A DNA stretch of 64,000 nucleotides from Hemileia vastatrix. Lineage: Eukaryota; Basidiomycota; Pucciniomycetes; Pucciniales; Zaghouaniaceae. The stretch is from contig JASXTE010000002.1 in assembly GCA_030280995.1 (NCBI GenBank), forward strand, positions 26,323,683 to 26,387,682. Reading direction: 5' to 3'. This document shows, piece by piece, positions 55,319 to 64,000 of this stretch (the first letter of the stretch is position 1; each line of letters starts with the position of its first letter). Both the position numbers and the translations under genes were made by a program. Under the pieces are notes generated by a model, which made no database searches, had not been told where the DNA came from, and saw nothing but the letters and a program-made list of their open reading frames with translations.

Positions 55319-56316
55319 ATGAAACCTTCTGACTTCATTGCTTCAGCTGATCAATCTTGCAAATACTGTGCTTTCACCCATAGGGAATGTATCTTCACTT
55401 TCAACTGGCAAAAGCACACTTATAACAGGGCCTGTTTATCCTGTTATGAGAAGAAAAGAAAATGTTCTGGCTTGAATAGTGGTTCTTTCCCCATTACTGC
55501 TACTAGCTTCTCCTCCTTCTGCAAACCTCCTCCTTCTTCTTCACCTTCTACTCCACCCCCTATTACATCAACCTCTAAAGATCCCATCCCTTTTTCTCCA
55601 TCAGCCTATTTAAATCTTTCTTCATCACCTAATCCTCTGGGTCCTTCTCTCCAATCTAGACTTGCTGCTACTCCCCCAAGAACTCTTACTGCTTTCAGGG
55701 CCATGCTTCAACCTTCTAACAATTCTTCTCCTACTTCCAACATCTTGAAGCACAAAAGGTCCTTTATTAGCCAGCAATCTTCATCTTCTCTTGTTTCATC
55801 CAAAAAGCCCAGAACATCTACTTCAAACACCAAATCCAACACCAGTCCTCCTCATCTATCAAAAATTAAAAATCCTTTTTTAAACATAAAAAATCCCACT
55901 CCATTACCAAGTAAGCCATTTATCTATGATCTTGATAGTGTTGACACAGGTTAGTTGTCCCTTTTATATTTTCTTAATCTTCGGGTTTTAATATTGCTGA
56001 TATTTTAATTTGATAAGCATCCACCGGTTCTCCAATTCCATATTCAGCTTATGAACTACCAGAACCTAATCCAAGCTTCCCTAGAGTTCCAATTCACCTA
56101 GTGTCTGAAAAGCTCTTTGCTAATTTTAATAACCTTATCGCTTATTTCCAACAATACCCGCCCTCTGATAGATCAGAATCTTGGATGAGAGAACAACTGT
56201 TAAGATACCTTTTCAAAATAGCCAACTGGGTTCAACACTATCGTGACTGTGAAATAAGATTCGAATCCCAGGAAATCAATCAAGGTCCTTCTAAATTTTC
56301 TAATTTCGATTCTTGA
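55319..56316 (+). CDS. antisense cargo gene 2 of G3: Zn2Cys6-like protein, 299 aa, one intron
   Basis: Exons 55319-55949 and 56048-56316 are joined in phase across a 98-bp intron (GTTAGT...TTCAG), giving 299 residues. The Cys cluster is C14-x2-C17-x6-C24-x14-C39-x2-C42-x6-C49, ending YEKKRKC. A Ser/Pro/Thr-rich linker (about 55-200) includes KKPRTS, a possible nuclear signal. The second exon has a helical tail with LIAYFQQYPPSD and a Trp/Leu-rich segment. It pairs with the damaged G1 gene at 15229-16798 by position and Cys spacing (x14-x15 in the middle). No enzymatic motif is present. It is a likely DNA-binding accessory protein of the element; that is inference. Confidence 0.75.
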
Positions 56317-56440
56317 AAAGATAAAAACCCTTGATGGTGTTCTTCCTGGTATGTAGCTTTCTTGAATAATGTTTGAAAAATAAAAAAATATAAACATCTA
56401 AACTACCTAAAACTAAAATACCTTTTATTTATTTATTTTA

Positions 56441-57090
56441 TTTTTTATTTTTATTTTTATTTTTATTTTTATTTTTATTTTTATTTTTATTTTTATTTTT
56501 ATTTTTATTTTTATTTTTATTTTTATTTTTATTTTTATTTTTATTTTTATTTTTATTTTTATTTTTATTTTTATTTTTATTTTTATTTTTATTTTTATTT
56601 TTATTTTTATTTTTATTTTTATTTTTATTTTTATTTTTATTTTTATTTTTATTTTTATTTTTATTTTTATTTTTATTTTTATTTTTATTTTTATTTTTAT
56701 TTTTATTTTTATTTTTATTTTTATTTTTATTTTTATTTTTATTTTTATTTTTATTTTTATTTTTATTTTTATTTTTATTTTTATTTTTATTTTTATTTTT
56801 ATTTTTATTTTTATTTTTATTTTTATTTTTATTTTTATTTTTATTTTTATTTTTATTTTTATTTTTATTTTTATTTTTATTTTTATTTTTATTTTTATTT
56901 TTATTTTTATTTTTATTTTTATTTTTATTTTTATTTTTATTTTTATTTTTATTTTTATTTTTATTTTTATTTTTATTTTTATTTTTATTTTTATTTTTAT
57001 TTTTATTTTTATTTTTATTTTTATTTTTATTTTTATTTTTATTTTTATTTTTATTTTTATTTTTATTTTTATTTTTATTTTTATTTTTAT
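56441..57090 (+). repeat. ATTTTT hexanucleotide microsatellite, about 108 copies
   Basis: The period is exactly six with A at 56447, 56453, 56459 and so on through 57089, almost without interruption. It then degrades into ATT and ATTTT runs to about 57150. It lies just after the 3' end of cargo gene 2, where G1 has a short AAAAAT tract. Between 57150 and 57300 there is only A/T-rich sequence. Confidence 0.95.
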
Positions 57091-57299
57091 TATTATTATT
57101 TTTATTTTATATTTTTAGTTATTTTATTATTTATTATTATTATTATTTTTTTTTTACCATTTAAAATAAAAGATTTTTTTTTTTAAAAAAAAAGATAGTT
57201 TTGAAATTAAAGTTAAAATTTAATTTTTAAAAAAAGATAAACGAATGTGAAAAGAAAGGTAAAAAAAAGTAATAAAAATTTTTTTTAAAATAAAATTTT

Positions 57300-58064
57300 A
57301 AAAGATGCCCCCCGTCCATTTGATGAGCCATACCCTCGACATCATACCCACATCCAAGTGCAACTTGATGTGGTTACACAATTTTGAGAAATTGAAAAGA
57401 AAAGAAAATAAATGAAAGTTTTTAGAAGATCATTTTTATAATGATGATCACTGGGTGGGCTCCCTCCAATTTATAAAAATGATTAGAGACCACCAGTGAG
57501 CATCACCTTTACAATAATTCATAATATATATTAAAGTAAAGAAATCACAATCTAACATAAAAAAATCAAAAACAAAATAAAATAAAAGAATCTTGAATCC
57601 GGCGTTGAGAGTGGTGTCTCTTGATTCGTTCCAGTTTATAGTCATAGTTGACTTCCTATAATTAAAAGACAAAGCCAGGATTCAACTAGAAACAGGGAAA
57701 AGTTTGGAAAAGAACATTATGGGGTAATTGTGTATAGAGCAGCCAGCCCATCAATTACCCCCACACTTGCCAATATTAAATTAAGAAGGTTCCCCTGTGA
57801 ACACTTCTTCCAATAAATTTTTAAAAATTTTCCAACACTATCTTCACCCATATTTTAAGATTTTTAAATTTTGAAAATTTCAAAGAAGGTTTTCTTGAAT
57901 TTCGTAAAGTTTCATCACAGTTTTGTTGCCCATATGCAGTGTAACTATAGTAAAGTATTTTGATAAAAAGAAGATAGTTTATCCTCATTGCGGAGGTCAT
58001 CATAAAATTTGTTGGTATTATAGTTTATCCTCATTGCGGAGGGATCCATAAAATTTCGTAAATA
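57300..58064 (-). other. post-pol structured noncoding region of G3
   Basis: On the minus strand, from pol outward, there are two extra copies of the terminal pol motif ATAGTTTATCCTCATTGCGG (57967 and 58020 on the plus strand). Then come the hairpin GGGGTAATTG...CAATTACCCC (57762-57721), a CCAGTTTATAGTC copy (57631), the CACTGG/CCCAGTG hairpin (57504-57446), and CCACATC-c-AAGT...ACTTGATGTGG (57373-57348). The order and folds match G1 and G2, although the base sequence differs. No gene was seen. Confidence 0.65.
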
Positions 58065-61000
58065 TCATAGTTTATCCTCATTGCAGAGGTAGACTTCGGC
58101 ACTCCTGGTGCCTCCATGATAGAACCGTTTCACTTGATTTGCCGCTACCCTCTTCTTCAATACTACTCCATCCAACTCTTCTAGAACATATGAACCGCCA
58201 GAAACTTGCTCCTTAACTTTATACGGTCCATTCCACCTATCTGCAAACATTTTTCCCCACTGACTTTCCAAACTCCTATTATACACCAAGACCATATCAC
58301 CTGGGTTCAAAGGTATCCTTAATTGATGTGCCAACCGCTCATCCCAATATCTAACTGATTGGTTTCTGATCTTCATCATCCGCGAATATGCCTTTTCTAA
58401 ATATTCTTCTTTCTTTTCTAGCTGCATCATTCTTGCACACAATAATTCTTCAGTAGTTTTGACCGTGTCCCAGTCAGCTCCAAGATATGATTCAGCTTCT
58501 AAATCAACCGGTAAAACTGCTTTCTGTCCAAAAACAAGCTCATAAGGTGAAAATCCAGTTGTCCTTTTGGCAGTGATTCGATCAGCAAATAAAACTAAAG
58601 GTAAATAGTGCCTCCACTTTTCAGTACTTGTCCCACACATTTTAACTAAAGCATCCTTAATAACTTGATGCCCTCTTTCAACCATGCCTTCAGCTTCAGG
58701 ATAATATGGGGTTGCTACCCTAACCTTTGATCCAACTTTCAATACGGCCTCTTTAAACTCTGTCCCAAATTCAGGACCTCCATCTACCGTCACCAACTTC
58801 ATCACCCCATACCTATATACCCAATTATTCAAAAAAAATTCTGCCACATTTTTGGCAGTTAAATTAATAAGAGGTGCTGCCTCTACCCAACCAGATAAAT
58901 CATCTCTGGCCACAATTAAATATTTATACCGTCCCTCTTTAATATGAACGGCATCTAAACTAACTCTCCCAAAGAGTGTATATTCACCGGTCGCGCGTCC
59001 AGGTTCTTTTGGCCTTAAATAACTTCGTCTTTGACATTCTTCGCATGACTGAACCCACTGTTTAACAGCCATCTTCATTCCAGGCCACCAAAATTGATCA
59101 GAAATTCTTCTAAACGTTTCTCCAACGCCTCTATGCCCGAGATCTTCATGCAGTGATTTCAAAACTAATTCTTGCCCCTTCTGTTGAGTTATAACTACTT
59201 GAGGATTTGGATACCTTCTCCTCATTAAATGTCGACCAGATAGGTAAAACGTAGATGACTTCCTCTTGATAGCCACCCATTCATCGTCTTCACACTCTTC
59301 TGGCCTCTCTAAAGTCAAAAAATATTTGACTAACAAAAAATAAAAACCAGTCTGACCCCAGACTTCATCTTGAAAATCGATTAATATAACATCAATAGGG
59401 ACTTCTCTATCACCAATATCACCTGCACATGAATGAGCCAATAATCTTTGACCCCTAAATAAATCTTTAATCGAGCTATATTGACATTTTTCTTCTGAAC
59501 CTTTGGATCCTTCGTAAACCGTATTTGAAAATACCTCTTTCTCTTTATCCACCCTTTTATTTAAATTCACTAATTCTCCAACATATACACCATTCCTTAA
59601 TTTACTACTATCCCACACTACCAATCCATCTTCCTCTACATACACAACATCTTCTTCTACCTCCTTTCTACCAAATTTATCTACACCTTTTCCAACACCT
59701 TTATTAACATAAAAACTATTTTCCAGTTTATCCTCTTGGTGGAGGTCATCATCACCATAATCTAAACAAAATAGTCCTGCCAGTTTAACCTCATGGGGGA
59801 GGTATGGAAAGTCTTCAGCTCCTTTAGTGCTGGCTTTGATAATAGGTATATCTTCATCGAACTCTTCTGAATATGAATCTTCTTCAGTGGGTGGTCTCCT
59901 TGATAAACCATCTGGCATAGTAAAAGTTTTGCCAGGCTTATGAACTAAATCGAAAAAAAAATGTTGAATAAAAGCTACCCATTTCGTCATGGGTGCGTTT
60001 GGTAAACTTGGGGAATTAATCATCTGGATTAACGATTTTGCATCCACTTGCAACTCAAAATGTTGCCCCCACAAAATATGCTGAAGCTTCTTCAGTATTT
60101 TTGCCACACCACATAATTCCAATTTTGGTTGAGAATATCTTGATTCGACCTCAGTAAATACTACATATTCATACCTAACTGGCCTGATGTAACCAGATTT
60201 ATCCATCTGAGAAAAAACCGCCCCAGCTGCAACCTGACTTGAATCAACTGCTAAATAAATTCTTCCAGCTTCTTTTCCATAATCCAACTTGTGCAGGACT
60301 AAATCCTTCCCTACAACCTCCTTCAACTTCACAAACGCCTTCTCACACTCTTCATCCCACTCCCAGTCCACATCCTTTCTCGTTAACTGTCTCAATGGAG
60401 CTGCCAATGAAGAAAAGTCCTTAATAAACATTCTAACATATACGCAAACGCCTAAAAACCCTCTGACTTCGGTCGTATTCTTGGGTCTTGGCCAGGACTG
60501 AATTTTGTTAACTTTCTTCTTTGACATAATCCTACCTTCTCTACATACCACATGGCCTAATATTTCTAAGGCTGGCACACAACAGGAAAATTTTGAACCT
60601 GAAATAGTTAAACCAGCCTCTTCAATTCGAAACAAGATTCTTTCTAATGTAATTGCAAACTCCCAAATGAATTTGTGTATCCCGGGATTCTCTTCCAACA
60701 CCTGGTTATCATAGTCGGTTGTTGGTCCCTTAATTCCTCCATCATCTATAAAGATTCCAGCATATTGTGGAATTTCGTCTTGAAGGATCCAAGCCATCTG
60801 AGCTTGATAAACTGCAACCAAATTTGTTGCTCCTTGAGGTAATCTTGTTAACTGTAAACGTCCTAGTGGCGTATTAAATGTAGTGAGAGGCCTTGAGTCC
60901 GGATGTAACTCTCTCTCATCATATCCACCCATAATATCTCCCAAACCATAACACACTCTCCCTGCAAACACTTCAACAAACTCCTCAGCACTAGGTGGTA

Positions 61001-61784
61001 TCCCAGCATCCTTTATTGTAACCCTATTTAATTCCCTAAGATCATGAACAACTCTAAGCTTGCCATTCGGTTTCTTGATACAAAATACTGGACTAGAATA
61101 ACTTGACGTTGATTGCTCATACAGTCCAGTGCATATCCGTTTTCTGACAACTTCAATATAGGCTTCTTTTAATGCAGCCGGAATAGGAATCGATTTCTGC
61201 TGCCACGGTTCATGACATACCACAGGAATCTTGTAAGGCTCCCCATAGGAATTCTTCAACACACCCCTCTCCTCTTCTACAAAAGAAATGGCCTTCTCTC
61301 ACTTGACCATCACATCCAACAACAACTTCTTCTCTTCTCCAGACAACCAACCATCAGGTCCAAAATTAACAACACCCAGTCTCTCAAAAGTGATTCTTGA
61401 CGTATCAGAAAATTCAGGCGGATTCATTACCAAGGGACTTTCATAAGGATCTCTTGATAACCTTGGTCTTCTCAAGGGTGGATTTAATTCGGCAGGTAGC
61501 GGTTCATTAATAGGTTGAACTTTATTTGCTACTTTCTTATATTTGGCTGTGTCCACATCTAAATAAACTTGAGGTAAAACATTTACTTTTGTATTGCCAT
61601 TACATATTTCATCAAATGAATCTTCTTCATCGCCAGAATTGGAATAAGAAAAATTAGAAAAATATTTTATTTCATTATTAAATTTTACCCTTTTCTCCTT
61701 TCCCTCGTCTAATTTATAATCAGATTTTCCAACACCTTTGCTTCCCTTATCCAACAGTAAATCACCCGTAAAGAAAGTTGGCAG

Positions 61785-62215
61785 TTTAACCTCTTGCCGG
61801 AGGACCGGAATTGAATTTTCACAAAAATTATTTTTTTGTGTTTTAATTATACCAAGATTTTTTATTTGATTTTGATGTGATATTTGCAGTTTACCCTCTT
61901 GCTGGAGGTCCGGAATTGAATTTTCACATAAATTATTTTTTTGAGTTTTAATTATACTGAGATTTTTTATCGGATTTTGATGTGATTTTTGCAGTTTACC
62001 CTCTTGCTGGAGGTCCAAAATAGAAGGAGATAATTGCAGTTTAACCTCTTGCTGGAGGTCCAGAATTGAATTTTCACAAAAATTATTTTTTTGTGTTTTA
62101 ATTATACTGAGATTTTTAATTGGGTTTTGATGTGATATTTGAAGTTTACCCTCTTGCTGGAGGTCCATAATAGAAGGAGATAATTGCAGTTTAACCTCTT
62201 GCTGGAGGTTCAAAA
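61785..62215 (-). repeat. coding tandem repeats made of the hairpin motif, G3 pol spacer
   Basis: On the plus strand CAGTTTAMCCTCTTGCYGGA recurs at 61790, 61888, 61991, 62035, 62138 and 62185, with alternating spacings of about 103 and 45 bp. CCTC and GAGG pair around a six-base TTGCTG loop. The coding strand reads the motif as DLQQEVKL or DLQQEGKL. Related copies lie at 59724 and 59781 in the linker. Confidence 0.8.
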
Positions 62216-62464
62216 ACATACCTTTCCAATTTTTATCCAACCTAATTTGGCCCATTTTGCCTTTTTCACCATTTTTAAATTTAATAGAAAAACAGGGTAA
62301 ATCCAACAAACATATAGAAAAGTCCAAAACGTATTTGCACTCCAAAGTAATATTAACAGAAAATAATTGAGAATCCACTTGAATTATCTCCAAGTGAGCT
62401 GACCTATTGCAATCCGGGATCTCATCCTGAGGAGAGATTACAACATTAGAGTGATCATCCCCAG

Positions 62465-64000
62465 CTACCCCAAAAAATGAGGGCATTCATCCTTTTCCAA
62501 CAAACATAATTCACCAGAAGCCGTCCGTTTTATATGCCGCTTCTTGGTGCAAACACAACACTGGCACAGAGTAGTAATCCCTGGCCGTGTTTCCCAACCT
62601 TCATCTCCAGGAGGCGCTAACCGCATATGTAACCTCCGCATATCTTCACCAGTGATCTCCAAACTAATCCCCATGCCAGCTTGATACCCTATCCTGGCCT
62701 CAAAATCCATCAAAAAAGGACCACCAAGAACAGTTTCGTCTGCTCCTCTGGCCACATAAAAGTGAACCTTACCAACAGATCCACATATGCCTAACCTGAC
62801 ATGCTCAGCTGTGCCCATCAGCTCTGTTGCATGCCCTCCAATGCCTCTGAGGTTTCCCCCAGTTCCACTTTTAATTTGCAAGCCTATACTCGTCGCTTGC
62901 TCCAATGAAATTAAATTAATTTGAGACCCTGAATCGACCAAGGCCTTTACTTCTTTACCATTTAGAGTTACCACCAGGTAACCCAGGGGAGCGGAAAAAT
63001 GTGCATCTACATCTTCCCCAAACTTTTCAGCATTTTCACAAATATATTCCACCTCTCCAGTGGAAACCCGACGCCTCGTCAAATGCTTCTTTTGCTTTTC
63101 AGCAAACGCCGGACTAATCGTAAATAACTCCCCCAAAGATAAGGGAATCTGCAGTTGATTCACCCTATTCAAAACTGCGTCCATCACATTAGCTTGACCA
63201 GAAACTACTGGCCCCTCATACTGGACCTTTGATTTAACAACCTTGGTCCTTGGTACCTCTTGAGGTCCAACCAATCCATCTTCACCGCCCATTATAACAT
63301 CTTCACTTTCTATAATTCTAACTCCGTCACCAGCTTCTTGCACTAATCCTGATCCATCGCTAGTCCTTCTTACACCCTCCATTGGGATGGGACCGCTAAA
63401 ACTTGGTCTGGGTAGAGACGCCAACGGTACGTCCTCCTCAGAATCCGAATCATCCTCTGGCATAGGCTCACCATTTAAATCAAACTTGCCATAACTAGGG
63501 GGCCCCATATCAGCAATCCCCTTCTGCATTTTATATAATTCGTCCTTAGAGTAAGGGTTCAATTTTTTGGCGGCAGTTTGAGCACTAGAATTTTTGTCCT
63601 TAGAGTAAGGGTTCACTTTGTTATTGGCCTTGCCAGGATTAGCCCTAAATTGGCTCTGAATGCTACTCTTCACCTTAGTAGCAGCTGCTCTTCTAGCAGC
63701 ATTAACATCGTATTCGCCAGCCATACAGCTACCCTCCACCTGGGCAACCGTCGCTAGCTCTAAACCACCAAAAGAAGTAGAAAATGTGGCTTTACTGACC
63801 TCTTTCTCCTTGCCCTTGTCAGATTTACCACCATTAACATTACCATTTTTTTCACCCTTGGCATTAACATCTTCAACTGTAACCTCTTCAAATCTGGCTC
63901 TCCTTTCAGCTGTTAAACTTCTTCTGACCAAATCAGAAGGAGACTGTCCATCACTGGGCTTGATGAACGAACCATCAGGAAATTTATAAACTTTACCATC
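62465..64000 (-). CDS. gag-protease of G3, partial (N-terminus beyond window)
   Basis: The frame is open from the window edge to TAG at 62467-62465. It begins within the linker after the zinc knuckle region seen in G2, and the upstream in-frame codons to 64000 still match G2, so the true start is outside. Acidic Ser/Asp stretches (about 63440-63470) are followed by the protease with ALVDSGSQINLIS (DSG at 62935-62927). The protein processes the polyprotein and forms the particle. The last codons contain the T-TTT-TTG slip site. No stop or shift is seen, unlike G1 and G2. Confidence 0.85.
   Translation of the reverse strand, partial: DGKVYKFPDGSFIKPSDGQSPSDLVRRSLTAERRARFEEVTVEDVNAKGEKNGNVNGGKSDKGKEKEVSKATFSTSFGGLELATVAQVEGSCMAGEYDVNAARRAAATKVKSSIQSQFRANPGKANNKVNPYSKDKNSSAQTAAKKLNPYSKDELYKMQKGIADMGPPSYGKFDLNGEPMPEDDSDSEEDVPLASLPRPSFSGPIPMEGVRRTSDGSGLVQEAGDGVRIIESEDVIMGGEDGLVGPQEVPRTKVVKSKVQYEGPVVSGQANVMDAVLNRVNQLQIPLSLGELFTISPAFAEKQKKHLTRRRVSTGEVEYICENAEKFGEDVDAHFSAPLGYLVVTLNGKEVKALVDSGSQINLISLEQATSIGLQIKSGTGGNLRGIGGHATELMGTAEHVRLGICGSVGKVHFYVARGADETVLGGPFLMDFEARIGYQAGMGISLEITGEDMRRLHMRLAPPGDEGWETRPGITTLCQCCVCTKKRHIKRTASGELCLLEKDECPHFLG
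62471..62477 (-). other. -1 ribosomal frameshift heptamer, G3
   Basis: T-TTT-TTG is read CAT TTT TTG GGG TAG in the gag frame. Slipping by -1 gives TTT TTT GGG GTA and continues in pol. The one-codon spacing from heptamer to stop is the same as in G1 and G2. Confidence 0.65.

Larger units (their letters stand above)
58065..62486 (-). pseudogene. pol polyprotein of G3, open except for one TGA
   Basis: A single frame of 1474 codons is broken only by TGA at 61301-61299, where G1 and G2 have AGG (Arg, in LREK). Codons 1-240 form a spacer with six DLQQEVKL-like repeats. Pre-RT follows, then RT (YGLGDIMGGYDE, LPQGATN, FIDDGG near 60745), RNase H (LAVDSSQVAAGAV), a linker with further HEVKL/HQEDKL repeats, and integrase. 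Integrase has the HHCC finger (LHEDLGHRG...CEECQRR) and the catalytic residues in LDAVH, VTVDGGPEF and AEGMVERGH. The C-terminus ends NEDKL without a chromodomain. It overlaps gag-protease by 22 nt in the -1 frame. It could be active if the TGA is read through or is a recent mutation. Confidence 0.9.
51917..64000 (-). mobile_element. Ty3/gypsy LTR retrotransposon copy G3 (5' end beyond window)
   Basis: On the minus strand it has gag-protease (beyond 64000 to 62465), pol (62486-58065), post-pol hairpins (58064-57300), an ATTTTT array (57090-56441), the antisense genes B and C on the plus strand, a hairpin array between them, a polypurine tract and a 3' LTR to about 51917. It is the best-preserved copy of family G. 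The only pol defect is one TGA. Its LTR is strongly diverged from those of G1 and G2, so it is a separate lineage with the same architecture. Confidence 0.8.

Overview
The window looks like a repeat-dense stretch of a fungal nuclear genome, most likely a basidiomycete. The evidence is nested Ty3/gypsy LTR retrotransposons, short introns (49-98 bp) with GTAAGN donors and CTGAC-like branch sites, Zn2Cys6-like proteins, and relics of gene families common in basidiomycetes. The species cannot be named from sequence alone. No tRNA, rRNA, CRISPR array or intact housekeeping gene was recognised. Nearly every coding stretch belongs to a mobile element or is a decayed relic.

Two retrotransposon families are present. 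Family G has three copies: G1 (+, before base 1 to 19292), G2 (+, 28725 to beyond the window) and G3 (-, about 51917 to beyond 64000). It has a gag-protease frame, a -1 frameshift site, a pol frame without a chromodomain, and a long structured post-pol region. Between pol and the 3' LTR it carries two intron-containing genes in antisense. Family E are chromodomain elements: E2 (5562-14259, inserted in G1), E3 (37827-51914, inserted in G2), and a solo LTR of the E2 type (26344-27149).

Insertions are nested. E2 sits in the G1 post-pol region with CTTCA target duplications. E3 sits in the same region of G2. A 4.6-kb terminal-inverted-repeat DNA element (45084-49706, TGG duplication) splits the E3 integrase frame. 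G3 appears to have landed inside the E3 3' LTR, so the 3' ends of E3 and G2 should lie to the right of the window.

The most unusual feature is the antisense gene pair of family G. In both G1 and G3 the order after pol is: conserved hairpins, an A/T-rich microsatellite, a Zn2Cys6-like gene in antisense, an array of 22-nt hairpin repeats, a second Zn2Cys6-like gene in antisense, a polypurine tract and the LTR. The genes keep introns because those introns are antisense to the element's genomic RNA. The hairpin repeats show paired stem changes and also occur inside the pol frame, where they encode a short peptide repeat. In G3 both genes are open; in G1 both are damaged.

The 19293-28724 interval holds old relics: a coiled-coil gene next to G1, a PIF/Harbinger transposase tail, a possible TET/JBP-like dioxygenase fragment, and a SANT/Myb-like gene cut by the solo LTR whose last exon is present three times. 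The rest of that interval is AT-rich and shows only simple or tandem repeats.
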